NCBI RefSeq assembly: GCF_001280015.1
Contig: NZ_LGDV01000074.1
Span: forward strand, 79,520 to 143,519
Length of the DNA stretch: 64,000 nt
DNA from: Streptomyces sp. MMG1121
Lineage (GTDB): Bacteria > Actinomycetota > Actinomycetes > Streptomycetales > Streptomycetaceae
Direction: 5' to 3'
A model generated the notes under the pieces. The model saw nothing but the letters and a program-made list of their open reading frames with translations, had not been told where the DNA came from and did not search any database. The position numbers were made by a program, and so were the translations under genes. Shown in pieces: positions 35,178 through 43,513 of the stretch (position 1 is the first letter of the stretch; each line of letters opens with the position of its first letter).

Positions 35178-36053
35178 TCACTCCCCCGGCAGCTCGGCCA
35201 GCCGCTCCAGCCGCTCCTCGCTGTCCTCGTCGGCGGGGACGTACACGACCAGCCGCTGGGCCGGCGCCTGCGGGGCCAGCCACATGTTGCGGTGCTCCAG
35301 CCTGATCAGCCCGACCCGCGGATGCAGATAGCGCTTGACGTGCGGGGACATCTGCGCGACCTCGTGCCGCTCCCACAGCGCGCGAAACTCCTCGGAGACC
35401 GCGAGCAGCCGGTCCAGCTGCTCCTTCCACACCGGCTCCGCCACATGCTCGGCCATGCCCGCCCGGTACTTCGCGATCAGGTCGCGCAGCATCTCGTCCC
35501 GGTCGAGGAAGTCCCGCTTCCAGCGCTCGCTGGTGGTCAGCAGCCACAGGCAGTTCCGGTCGGCCCTCGGCAGCTCGGCGGGGTCGCCGAAGACCTGGGC
35601 GAAGGGATGGTTGGCGGCGAGGATGTCGTAGCGGGCGTTCTGGAGGGTGGCCGGGTAGGGCGCGAGCCGCTCGACGACCTTGAGCGCCGACCTGGCGGCG
35701 ACCGTGCACTCGGCCTCGGTGCGCGGGTCGGCGGTCCCGGCGAGGGCGAAGAGATGGGCCCGTTCGGTGGGGTCCATCAGCAGCGCGCGGGCGACCGCGT
35801 CCAGCACCTGGGCGGAGACGTGGGTGGCGCGGGCCTGCTCGATCCACGTGTACCAGGTCACCCCGACCGCGGAGAGCTGGGCGACCTCCTCCCGGCGCAG
35901 TCCGGGGGTGCGCCGGCGCGGGCCGCGCGGCAGGCCGACCTGCTCGGGGGTGACGCGCTCGCGGCGGCTGCGCAGGAAGGCGGCCAGCTCCCGGCGCCGT
36001 ACGTGCTGCTTTCCGGGCTGCTCCCTGAGGTGTTCCGGCGCTGCGATGGTCAT
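35178..36053 (-). CDS. Helix-turn-helix regulator with MmyB-like ligand domain
   Basis: A 291-residue protein. An XRE-type HTH at about residues 22-85 (GLRREEVAQLSAVGVTWYTWIEQ) is followed by an MmyB-like ligand-binding domain, YDILAANHPFAQVFGD to the C-terminus (RLVVYVPADEDSEERLERL). It diverges from an MFS exporter across 102 bases, so it probably regulates that gene. A C-terminal fragment of a paralogue survives at 39.09-39.19 kb. An apparent 806-residue reading through the intergenic region is spurious. Confidence 0.92.
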   Translation of the reverse strand: MTIAAPEHLREQPGKQHVRRRELAAFLRSRRERVTPEQVGLPRGPRRRTPGLRREEVAQLSAVGVTWYTWIEQARATHVSAQVLDAVARALLMDPTERAHLFALAGTADPRTEAECTVAARSALKVVERLAPYPATLQNARYDILAANHPFAQVFGDPAELPRADRNCLWLLTTSERWKRDFLDRDEMLRDLIAKYRAGMAEHVAEPVWKEQLDRLLAVSEEFRALWERHEVAQMSPHVKRYLHPRVGLIRLEHRNMWLAPQAPAQRLVVYVPADEDSEERLERLAELPGE

Positions 36054-36155
36054 GGGTCCAGGGTGCCTTCCGCGCGTACCCCGGTTCCAGTTGGTGCCGG
36101 TACCTGGACAAGCACCGCCTGGTACCCCGCTGGGCGCGGGCGCACAGTCGGGGGC

Positions 36156-37580
36156 GTGACCACGACGACACCCTCTCCCACCAGGAAGGCCGCGCCCGGC
36201 GCGCTCACCCCCCTGGGCCTGTTCACGCTGCTGCTCGGGACCGCGCTGCCGACGATCGACTTCTTCATCGTCAATGTCGCGCTGCCGACGATCGAGCACG
36301 ATCTGCACGCTCCCCCGGCCACGCTGGAGATGGTGGTGGCCGGGTACGCGGTGGCGTACGCGGTGCTGCTCGTCCTCGGCGGCCGGCTCGGGGACGGCTT
36401 CGGCCGGCGGCGGCTGTTCCTGTGGGGAGTGGCCGGTTTCGGGCTGACCTCGCTGGCCTGCGGGCTCGCCCCGGGTGCCTGGTGGCTGGTGGCGGCGCGG
36501 GTGGCGCAGGGGGCGGCGTCGGCGGCGCTGCTGCCGCAGGTGCTGGCCACCCTGCACGCGACGACGTCCGGCGAGCGGCGGGCCCGGGTGGTCGCGCTGT
36601 ACGGCTCGGTCGGCGGGGTGTCCGTCGTGCTCGGGCAGGTGCTGGGCGGGGTGCTGGTGGCGGCCGATCTGGCGGGCACCGGCTGGCGTGCGGTGTTCCT
36701 CGTGAACGTACCGGTGGCGATCGCCGCGCTGGTCTGCGCGCTGCGGGCGGTGCCGGACAGTCGCGCCGAGCGACCCGCGCGCGGCGACCTCGCCGGTACG
36801 GCGCTGCTGGCGGCGACGCTGATCGCACTGCTGCTGCCGCTGGCCGAGGGCCGGGCGACGGGATGGCCGCTGTGGTCGGTCCTGCTGCTGTGCGCGGCAC
36901 CGCTGCTGGCCGCCGCCTTCTACGCGGTGGAGCGGCGTGGCGAGCGCGCCGGCGGCAGCCCGCTGCTGCCGCCGTCCCTCCTGACCGCGCCGCAGGTCCG
37001 CCGGGGGCTGCTGCTGGGGCTGCCGGTGTTCATCGGCTTCGCGGGCTGGATGTTCGTGAGCGCGGTCACCCTCCAACAGGGCCTGGGATACGGGGCGCTC
37101 AGGGCCGGGCTGACGCTGGTGCCGATGGGGGTGGCGCAGTTCGCGGCGTCGATGCTGGCGCCGCGTGCCGTACGGCGGTTCGGGGGGCGGGCGGTGGCGC
37201 TGGCGGCGGCGGTGCACATCGCGGGTCTGGCGACGGTGGCCGGGACCGCGCTGCTGGGGCCCTGGCCGCATCTGAGTCCGCTGCTCCTCGCCCCCGGTCT
37301 GGTGCTGTGCGGTGTGGGGCAGGGCCTTGAGCTGCCGCTCTACTACCGGATCCTGCTGGCCGCGATACCGGCGCGGCTGGCGGGCACGGGCAGCGGGCTC
37401 GCGGCCACGCTCCAGCAGTCGGGCCTGGCCGTGGGGGTCGCGACGCTCGGCTCGCTGTTTCTGTCCCTCGCCCCGGGGCTCGGGATGCGGGAGGCGCTGG
37501 CGGTGGTGCTGGCGGTGCAGGCGGCGGGATTGGCGGGGCTGGGGTGGCTGGGCCTGCGGCTGCCCCGGATGCCGGGATGA
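36156..37580 (+). CDS. MFS exporter (DHA2-like)
   Basis: A 474-residue membrane transporter with about 14 helices. The first helix ends TIDFFIVNVALPTIEHDL, motif A is GGRLGDGFGRRRL, and QVLGGVLVAADLAG lies in the motif C region. It starts with GTG at 36156. The divergent XRE/MmyB regulator is its likely controller. Its C-terminal half (TLQQGLGYGALRAGL, SGLAVGVATLGSLFLSL) is closely matched by the fragment at 39.2-39.7 kb. The substrate is unknown. Confidence 0.92.
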   Translation: MTTTTPSPTRKAAPGALTPLGLFTLLLGTALPTIDFFIVNVALPTIEHDLHAPPATLEMVVAGYAVAYAVLLVLGGRLGDGFGRRRLFLWGVAGFGLTSLACGLAPGAWWLVAARVAQGAASAALLPQVLATLHATTSGERRARVVALYGSVGGVSVVLGQVLGGVLVAADLAGTGWRAVFLVNVPVAIAALVCALRAVPDSRAERPARGDLAGTALLAATLIALLLPLAEGRATGWPLWSVLLLCAAPLLAAAFYAVERRGERAGGSPLLPPSLLTAPQVRRGLLLGLPVFIGFAGWMFVSAVTLQQGLGYGALRAGLTLVPMGVAQFAASMLAPRAVRRFGGRAVALAAAVHIAGLATVAGTALLGPWPHLSPLLLAPGLVLCGVGQGLELPLYYRILLAAIPARLAGTGSGLAATLQQSGLAVGVATLGSLFLSLAPGLGMREALAVVLAVQAAGLAGLGWLGLRLPRMPG

Positions 37581-37648
37581 ACGACGAACAAAGATCATGT
37601 ATCACTCATTAGTTAGACGCACTATTGAAATCGGCGTACGATGGCGCC

Positions 37649-39091
37649 ATGCCCGAGTTGAGCCATCGCCGACGCCTGCTCGTGCTCGCGATCTGCTGCA
37701 TGAGCCTGCTGATCGTGAGCCTCGACAACACCGTGCTGAACGTGGCGCTGCCCTCCATGCAGCGCGATCTGCACGCCACGACCTCCGGACTGCAGTGGAC
37801 GATCGACGCCTACACGCTGGTGCTCGCCTCGCTGCTGATGCTCGCGGGCTCGACGGCCGACCGGATCGGCCGCAAGCGGGTGTTCATGGCGGGTCTGACG
37901 GTGTTCACCATCGGCTCCGTGCTCTGCTCGGTGGCGCCGAACCTGTCCTTGCTGATCGTCTTCCGGATGGTGCAGGCGGTCGGCGGCTCGATGCTCAACC
38001 CGGTCGCCATGTCGATCATCACCAACACCTTCACCGACGCCCGTGAGCGCGCCCGCGCGATCGGCGTGTGGGGCGCGGTGGTCGGCATATCCATGGCGGC
38101 GGGCCCGCTGGTCGGCGGTCTGCTGGTGCAGTCCGTGAGCTGGCGCGCGATCTTCTGGGTCAACCTCCCGGTCGGCCTCGCCGCCCTCCTCCTCACCCTC
38201 CGCTACGTCCCGGAGTCGCGCGCGCCGAAGGCCCGCCGGCCCGACCCGTTCGGCCAGCTGCTGGTGATCGCCCTCTTCGGCTCGCTGACGTACGCGATCA
38301 TCGAGGCGCCGGACGCGGGCGCGGCCACGGTGGCCCCCTTCGCCACGATCGCCCTGGCGGCTCTGCTGGCCCTCCTCTGGTACGAACCGCGCCGCGCCGA
38401 ACCCCTCATCGACCTGCGCTTCTTCCGCTCGGCACCGTTCAGCGGCGCCACGGTGATCGCGATCAGCGCGTTCGCGGCACTGGGCGGCTTCCTGTTCATG
38501 TCGACGCTGTATCTGCAGAACGTGCGCGGTCTCGACGCCCTGCACGCCGGCCTGTGGATGCTGCCGATGGCCGCCCCGACCTTCCTGTGCGCCCCGCTCT
38601 CAGGCCGCATGGTCGGCACCCGCGGCCCCCGCCTCCCCCTGCTGATCGCCGGTACGGCGATGACGGCGAGCGGTGTCCTCTTCGCGGGCTTCGAGGCGGA
38701 GACGTCGAACGTCACGCTCTTCCTCGGCTACGTCCTGTTCGGCATCGGCTTCGGCTTCGTGAACGCGCCGATCACCAACACGGCGGTCTCGGGCATGCCG
38801 CGCTCCCAGGCCGGAGTGGCCGCCGCGGTCGCCTCCACCAGCAGGCAGCTCGGCCAGACCCTCGGCGTCGCGGTGGTCGGCGCCGTCCTGGCCTCCGGCA
38901 TCGGCTCGTCCCCCTACCGCGAGGTCTTCGTCTCGGCGGCCCGCCCCGGCTGGTGGATCCTCACGGCGTGCGGACTGGCCGTGCTGGTCCTCGGGCTGCT
39001 GACCAGTGGACGGTGGGCCCGCACCACGGCGGCCCGCACGGCCGAGATCCTGGAAGCACCCGAGATCCGCCAGCCGGTGAACGCCTCCTAG
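37649..39091 (+). CDS. MFS exporter, DHA2 family
   Basis: A 480-residue transporter with 14 predicted helices. IVSLDNTVLNVALPSMQRDL, QWTIDAYTLVLASLLMLAGS and GSTADRIGRKRVF (motif A) place it in the EmrB/QacA group. It is the second exporter in a row, in the same direction as the upstream MFS gene but 68 bases away across an AT-rich promoter-like stretch (CATTAGTTAGACGCACTATT). ATG 37649 is chosen over an in-frame ATG eight codons upstream because MPELSHRR starts just before the first helix. Its stop abuts the regulator remnant. Confidence 0.92.
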   Translation: MPELSHRRRLLVLAICCMSLLIVSLDNTVLNVALPSMQRDLHATTSGLQWTIDAYTLVLASLLMLAGSTADRIGRKRVFMAGLTVFTIGSVLCSVAPNLSLLIVFRMVQAVGGSMLNPVAMSIITNTFTDARERARAIGVWGAVVGISMAAGPLVGGLLVQSVSWRAIFWVNLPVGLAALLLTLRYVPESRAPKARRPDPFGQLLVIALFGSLTYAIIEAPDAGAATVAPFATIALAALLALLWYEPRRAEPLIDLRFFRSAPFSGATVIAISAFAALGGFLFMSTLYLQNVRGLDALHAGLWMLPMAAPTFLCAPLSGRMVGTRGPRLPLLIAGTAMTASGVLFAGFEAETSNVTLFLGYVLFGIGFGFVNAPITNTAVSGMPRSQAGVAAAVASTSRQLGQTLGVAVVGAVLASGIGSSPYREVFVSAARPGWWILTACGLAVLVLGLLTSGRWARTTAARTAEILEAPEIRQPVNAS

Positions 39092-39195
39092 CCCGCGGGC
39101 CGCTCGGCCGCCGCGCCCCCGCACGCCAGCTCACGCAGTCTCTCCAGCCGCGCCCGCGTCTCCTCGTCCTTCGGGGTGTACGTCACCATGCGGGC
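39090..39195 (-). pseudogene. C-terminal remnant of an MmyB-like regulator
   Basis: Read on the minus strand, about 34 residues ending at 39090 (RMVTYTPKDEETRARLERL then RELA) match the C-terminus of the regulator at 35178 (RLVVYVPADEDSEERLERL then AEL). The rest of the gene is missing. Homology stops near 39195, where the remnant of an exporter begins in the opposite direction. Confidence 0.7.
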
Positions 39196-39723
39196 GCCCT
39201 CGTCATCGCGCTGGCACTGCAACAGGGCGCCGGGCTCGGTCCGGTGCCGGCCGGGCTCGCGCTCGCGCCGATGGCCGTGGCGTACCTCGTCGTCTCCCTC
39301 GCCGGACCCCGGCTGATCGGCCGTCACGGCACCCGTGTGGTCACCGCCGGGTCCGTCGTCCAGGCCCTGGGCGTGCTGCTGATCGCGCTGGCCGCCTGGC
39401 GGGACTGGCCGCACCTCGGCTTCGGCTCGCTGCTGCCGGGTGCCGCGGTGGCCGGGGCCGGGCAGGCGCTCCAACTGCCCAATGTGATGCGGATCGTGCT
39501 GTCCGAGGTGCCGCCGGCCCGGGGCGGGATCGGCAGCGGTGCGATGGTCACCGCCCAGCAGTCCGCACCGGCCCTGGGCGTGGCCACGCTGGGCACCCTG
39601 TTCCTGACCCTCCTACCGCGCCTGGGCATGCGGGAGGCGCTGGTCACGACGCTGCTGGTACAGCTGGCCGGGATCGTGCTGACAGGTCTGCTCAGCCTGC
39701 GGCTGCCCCGCGACATCGGCTGA
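39196..39723 (+). pseudogene. C-terminal remnant of an MFS exporter
   Basis: About 175 residues in an open frame without a start codon of its own (ALVIALALQQGAGLGPVPAG at the left end, SLRLPRDIG at the right) match the last third of the exporter at 36156, including LGVATLGTLFLTLLPRLGMREAL. The first two thirds are absent. With the regulator fragment on its left, this is what one internal deletion would leave of a divergent regulator/exporter pair. An apparent longer reading from 38068 runs through the upstream exporter in the wrong frame. Confidence 0.8.
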
Positions 39724-39835
39724 GCCCCGGCCACGGCTTGGCCAACGGCCCGTGAATCCCGCCCTGTTGATGTTCGTCTTGCTGCACACTCCCTCCGGTC
39801 GGGTGTGTCGAGGTGGGTCGGGCGCGGGAGGCGTG

Positions 39836-40069
39836 ATGGTGCGGGGCAACAGCACGAGCAAGGTCAGCCGCTGGGACGGGCACGGCCGGGAGCACGTCGT
39901 GCGGGTCGAACGCACGGGAGTGCAGCGCCTGATCAGATGCGGCACCTGCGGCTGGCGCAGAAACGCGCAGTTCCTGCCGTGGCTGAAGGCCGAGGAGCAT
40001 CTGGCCGAGGCCCACCAGGCGACGGTCGACCCGGCCGCGACCGGTAGCCGCCCCGCCGATCCCAGATAA
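39836..40069 (+). CDS. Small hypothetical protein with a zinc-ribbon-like CxxC
   Basis: A 77-residue basic protein. One CGTCGW motif sits mid-protein, and HLAEAH could supply further metal ligands. It has no signal peptide. GGGAG precedes ATG 39836; extra codons back to 39752 lack a ribosome site. No family name can be given. It is not obviously linked to its neighbours. Confidence 0.6.
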   Translation: MVRGNSTSKVSRWDGHGREHVVRVERTGVQRLIRCGTCGWRRNAQFLPWLKAEEHLAEAHQATVDPAATGSRPADPR

Positions 40070-40149
40070 GAAGACCGGGCATTTCCACCCGCCTTGACCT
40101 GCGGTTCTTACCGATTCACCGGGTCGCTGCGGCCTGTCTCGAGTGGCCG

Positions 40150-40179
40150 CTTTCCCAGGGCTGGTTCAGCCTGGGAAAG
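40150..40179 (+). promoter_or_regulatory. Inverted repeat in the leader of the small secreted protein
   Basis: CTTTCCCAGG at 40150-40159 and CCTGGGAAAG at 40170-40179 are exact complements; the arms extend to 13 bases if one G is bulged. It lies 26 bases before the start codon, placed like an operator or leader hairpin. Confidence 0.5.
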
Positions 40180-40204
40180 GTCCATCGAGCGACAGGAGAC
40201 GCAC

Positions 40205-40633
40205 ATGACCTCGGTACTCCGCCATCGCTACGGCCGCGCGCTCGGCGCCGGCGCCCTCTCCGTGGCGCTGCTCTCCGGCGGAACGGCCGGAGCCTACGCC
40301 GCCGGCAGCAGTTCCAGTCCCAGCCCCACTTCAAGCTCCTCGGCCGGTATGGCCTCGATCACCCTCACGGCGGGCAAGACCTCGGTAAAGGCCGGCGACA
40401 CGGTGAAGTTCACCGGGCGCACCAAGGGTCTGAAGATCAACAGTCCGCTGGTGCTCCAGCAGGAGAAGAACGGCAAGTGGATCCCCCTGAAGGCGACGGG
40501 GAAGGTCAAGAAGGGGAGCTCGTACGCGATCCTCGCCAAGCTCAAGACCAAGGGCACCGAGAAACTACGGGTCTCGAGCGCGACCATGAACGGCAAGGTC
40601 CACTCCCCCACCGTCACCGTGAAGGTGAGCTGA
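40205..40633 (+). CDS. Small secreted protein with Ig-like beta domain
   Basis: A 142-residue exported protein. The signal peptide ends GAYAAG near residue 34, followed by a Ser/Pro linker (SSSSPSPTSSSS) and one all-beta domain. That domain has repeats of the type ITLTAGKTSVKAGDTVKFTG and is Lys-rich (KATGKVKKGSS), resembling bacterial Ig-like or fibre-type modules. The function is unknown. The ribosome site is AGGAGA before ATG 40205. It converges with a TetR gene and their 3' ends overlap by 20 bases. Confidence 0.75.
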   Translation: MTSVLRHRYGRALGAGALSVALLSGGTAGAYAAGSSSSPSPTSSSSAGMASITLTAGKTSVKAGDTVKFTGRTKGLKINSPLVLQQEKNGKWIPLKATGKVKKGSSYAILAKLKTKGTEKLRVSSATMNGKVHSPTVTVKVS

Positions 40634-41213
40634 GCCCCCTCACCAACAGGTCCACGACAGCCGTGAACTCCTCGTCCACGCCGGGGCGGATCCACTCCCG
40701 GGCGTAACAGGGGTCGTGGAAACGGCCGGTGGCCTGGAAGACGGCACGGGCCGCGGCGGCCGGGTCGGACACCGAGAAGGTGCCCGACCCGGCTCCTGCC
40801 GTGATGATCCGGGTCAGCTGTCCGGTCAGGTCGGCGATGTGCTCGCCGACCACCGTGCCCTCCATCTCGTCGGTCAGCACCGTGTACGTGGCGAACAGCT
40901 CGGGGTCGTCGCCCGCCTTGTGCCGTTTGGCCTCGAACAGCGCCGCGAGCCATGCCCGCAGCCGCTCCTCGGGGCTCCCGCCGGAGTCGACGATCCCGGC
41001 GAGCCGCTGTGCCGTCCGGTCCAGCCAGCGCTTGGTGACCGCCTCGCGCAGCGCCGCCTTGGTGCGGAAGTGCCGGTAGACACTGCCGTGGCTGACGCCG
41101 AGCGCGCGGGCCACGTCCACCACGGTGGCCTTGGCCGGGCCGTGCCGGCGCAGCACCTCCTCGGTGGCCTCGAGGATGCGCTCGGCGGTCAGGGTCTCGG
41201 CGGGCGGTGTCAT
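40614..41213 (-). CDS. TetR-family regulator
   Basis: A 199-residue regulator. The helix-turn-helix is at about residues 10-55 (TVVDVARALGVSHGSVYRHF); the C-terminal domain matches the TetR_C type common beside aldo/keto reductases. It lies downstream of such a reductase on the same strand with 26 bases between, so the two may be linked. The perfect palindrome upstream of the reductase is its most likely target. Confidence 0.9.
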   Translation of the reverse strand: MTPPAETLTAERILEATEEVLRRHGPAKATVVDVARALGVSHGSVYRHFRTKAALREAVTKRWLDRTAQRLAGIVDSGGSPEERLRAWLAALFEAKRHKAGDDPELFATYTVLTDEMEGTVVGEHIADLTGQLTRIITAGAGSGTFSVSDPAAAARAVFQATGRFHDPCYAREWIRPGVDEEFTAVVDLLVRGLSSPSR

Positions 41214-41239
41214 GACATAGACCGTACCCGGGCGCCGGA

Positions 41240-42250
41240 TCAGCGCTCGCTGTCGAGGTGTGTCATCTGCGCGGTCGGGTAGCGGTCGCCGGCCGCCGCG
41301 TCCGCCGGTACGGCCTCCTCGATCGCGGCCAGGTCGGCCGCGTCCAGGGTGACGTCCAGCGCGCCGAGCGACTCGCCGAGCCGCTCGCGGGTGCGGGCTC
41401 CGACCAGCGGCACGATGTCCTCGCCGCGGGAGAGCACCCAGGCGATGGCGATCTGCGCGACGGTCACGCCCTTCTGCTCCGCGATCTTGCGCAGGGCGTC
41501 GACCAGGTTCAGGTTGTGCTGGAGGTTCTCGCCCTGGAAGCGGGGCGAGTGGGCGCGGAAGTCGGTCGCGGCCAGCTGCCGGTCCCGGGTGAAGTGGCCG
41601 GAGATCAGGCCGCGGGAGAGGACGCCGTACGCCGTGACGCCGATGCCCAGCTCGCGGGTGGTCGGCAGGATCTCCCGCTCGATACCCCGGCTGATCAGGG
41701 CGTACTCGATCTGGAGGTCGGCGATCGGGGCGGTGGCGGCGGCCCGGCGGATGGTCTCGGCGCCGACCTCGCTGAGGCCGACGTGCCGGACGTACCCCTT
41801 CTCGATCAGTTCGGCGATCGCGCCGACGGTCTCCTCGATCGGCACGTCCGGGTCGAGGCGGGCGATCCGGTAGACGTCGATGTGGTCGACGCCCAGGCGC
41901 TGCAGGGAGTAGGCGGCGAAGTTCTTCACCGCGGCCGGGCGGCCGTCGTAGCCGCTCCAGTTGCCCTCCGGGTCACGCAGGGCGCCGAACTTCACGCTGG
42001 TCAGGGCCTTTTCGCGGAGGGCGGCCGGGGCGGTACGCAGGGCCTCGCCGATCAGCATCTCGTTGTGTCCCATGGCGTAGAAGTCGCCGGTGTCCAGCAG
42101 GGTGACACCCGCCTCCAGGGCGGCATGGATCGTCGCGACGGACTCCGCGCGGTCGGCCTCGCCGTAGAGCGCGGACATGCCCATGCAGCCGAGGCCGAGG
42201 GCGGAGACGGCAGGGCCGGTGGTTCCGAGGGTTCGGGTTCGCATCGTCAT
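41240..42250 (-). CDS. Aldo/keto reductase
   Basis: A 336-residue NADPH-dependent (alpha/beta)8 barrel. GCMGMSALYGEADRAES begins the barrel, and the catalytic Asp/Tyr are in LLDTGDFYAMGHNE. The catalytic Lys is probably in LTSVKFGALRD; the active-site His position reads VYRIARLD rather than the usual xxHR, an oddity. The start at 42250 avoids an N-terminal extension that would run into the upstream palindrome. Electrophile or aldehyde detoxification is likely, possibly under the adjacent TetR protein. Confidence 0.9.
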   Translation of the reverse strand: MTMRTRTLGTTGPAVSALGLGCMGMSALYGEADRAESVATIHAALEAGVTLLDTGDFYAMGHNEMLIGEALRTAPAALREKALTSVKFGALRDPEGNWSGYDGRPAAVKNFAAYSLQRLGVDHIDVYRIARLDPDVPIEETVGAIAELIEKGYVRHVGLSEVGAETIRRAAATAPIADLQIEYALISRGIEREILPTTRELGIGVTAYGVLSRGLISGHFTRDRQLAATDFRAHSPRFQGENLQHNLNLVDALRKIAEQKGVTVAQIAIAWVLSRGEDIVPLVGARTRERLGESLGALDVTLDAADLAAIEEAVPADAAAGDRYPTAQMTHLDSER

Positions 42251-42272
42251 GACTTCACCTTGCCATGACAGC

Positions 42273-42294
42273 TGACAGATTTCAATATCTGTCA
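42273..42294. promoter_or_regulatory. Perfect palindromic operator upstream of the aldo/keto reductase
   Basis: TGACAGAT, spacer TTCAAT, ATCTGTCA: 8-base perfect arms, 23 bases before the ATG of the reductase. A further GACAGC-type half lies nearer the start. It is typical of a TetR or MarR site, and a TetR gene lies downstream of the reductase. Confidence 0.65.
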
Positions 42295-42323
42295 TTCCAT
42301 TTCCGTCAGGCTTCGGGATTGCA

Positions 42324-42356
42324 TGGTCCAGACCTATTGACGAGAGGTCTGGACCA
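42324..42356 (+). promoter_or_regulatory. Chitinase-type DasR-like repeats
   Basis: TGGTCCAGACCT (42324-42335) and AGGTCTGGACCA (42345-42356) are exact inverted copies, nine bases apart and 58 bases before the chitinase ATG. Each resembles the DasR-responsive element (ACTGGTCTAGACCACT) and the 12-base repeats known from Streptomyces chitinase promoters. This implies control by the GlcNAc regulator DasR. Confidence 0.75.
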
Positions 42357-42413
42357 CGAGCACTGTCATGCCTACGACAGGCACCTCACCGCACCCCCAC
42401 CGGGAGGCCTCGC

Positions 42414-43457
42414 ATGCTCAGACGTCTGCTCGCCACCGCGCTCACTGCGGCCGCCCTCGTCCCCCTGGGGATCGCCACCGCCCCCACCGCCTCCGCCGCC
42501 GACACCTGCGCGGTCAAGTCCCGCCCGGCCGGAAAGGTGCTCCAGGGCTACTGGGAGAACTGGGACGGCTCCGCCAACGGCGTCCATCCGCCCTTCGGCT
42601 GGACCCCGATCACCGACTCCCGCATCCCCGCGCACGGTTACAACGTCGTCAACGCGGCCTTCCCGGTCATCCGCTCCGACGGGACAGCCCTGTGGGAGGA
42701 CGGCATGGACACGGGCGTGAAGGTGGCGACGCCCGCCGAGATGTGCGCGGCGAAGGCGTCCGGCCAGACGATCCTGCTCTCCATCGGCGGTGCGGCAGCG
42801 GGCATCGACCTCAACTCGACCGCCGTGGCGGACAAGTTCGTCTCGACGATCGTCCCGATCCTGAAGCAGTACAACTTCGACGGCATCGACATCGACATCG
42901 AGACCGGCCTGACGAACAGCGGCAACATCAACCAACTGTCCACGTCCCAGGCCAACTTGATCCGCATCATCGACGGCATCCTCGCCCAGATGCCGTCGGG
43001 CTTCGGCCTGACGATGGCCCCGGAGACCGCGTACGTCACGGGCGGCAGCGTCACCTACGGCTCGATCTGGGGCGCGTACCTGCCGATCATCAAGAAGTAC
43101 GCGGACAACGGCCGGCTGTGGTGGCTGAACATGCAGTACTACAACGGCAGCATGTACGGCTGCTCCGGCGACTCCTACGAGGCGGGCACGGTGGCGGGCT
43201 TCACCGCCCAGACGGACTGCCTGAACAAGGGCCTGGTGGTCCAGGGCACGACGATCAAGGTCCCCTACGACAAACAGGTCCCGGGCCTGCCCGCCCAGTC
43301 CGGCGCGGGCGGCGGCTACATGTCACCGTCCCTGGTCTCCCAGGCCTGGCAGCACTACGGCAGCTCGCTCAAGGGCCTGATGACCTGGTCGATCAACTGG
43401 GACGGCTCGAAGAACTGGACGTTCGGCGACAACGTGAAGGCACTGCAGGGGCGTTGA
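42414..43457 (+). CDS. Secreted GH18 chitinase, single domain
   Basis: A 347-residue exported hydrolase. The signal peptide ends ASAA near residue 30, then a GH18 barrel starts VLQGYWENWDG. The catalytic motif DGIDIDIE has its acid Glu at residue 163, and SIGG near 125 is the second signature. No chitin-binding module is present, so it is a small ChiC/D-like type acting on chitin outside the cell. The upstream DasR-like repeats and a GGGAGG ribosome site support regulation by GlcNAc and the chosen start. It ends at a strong terminator. Confidence 0.95.
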   Translation: MLRRLLATALTAAALVPLGIATAPTASAADTCAVKSRPAGKVLQGYWENWDGSANGVHPPFGWTPITDSRIPAHGYNVVNAAFPVIRSDGTALWEDGMDTGVKVATPAEMCAAKASGQTILLSIGGAAAGIDLNSTAVADKFVSTIVPILKQYNFDGIDIDIETGLTNSGNINQLSTSQANLIRIIDGILAQMPSGFGLTMAPETAYVTGGSVTYGSIWGAYLPIIKKYADNGRLWWLNMQYYNGSMYGCSGDSYEAGTVAGFTAQTDCLNKGLVVQGTTIKVPYDKQVPGLPAQSGAGGGYMSPSLVSQAWQHYGSSLKGLMTWSINWDGSKNWTFGDNVKALQGR

Positions 43458-43464
43458 CATGCGA

Positions 43465-43500
43465 AAGCCGGGCGGGCCGATCACTCGGCCCGCCCGGCTT
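43465..43500. terminator. Bidirectional terminator between chitinase and glyS
   Basis: The 14-base perfect arms AAGCCGGGCGGGCC (43465-43478) and 43487-43500 enclose an 8-base loop. On the minus strand it sits 13 bases past glyS. Confidence 0.88.
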
Positions 43501-43513
43501 CACGACAGGGTGA

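Noticed and set aside
35178-37598. An 806-residue reading joining the XRE regulator to upstream sequence
   Set aside because: The extra 514 residues are antisense to the MFS exporter; the regulator has a normal start at 36053.
38068-39723. A 551-residue reading that seems to fuse two exporters
   Set aside because: Its first part is the upstream exporter in the wrong frame; only the part after about 39196 resembles a transporter, and it has no start of its own.
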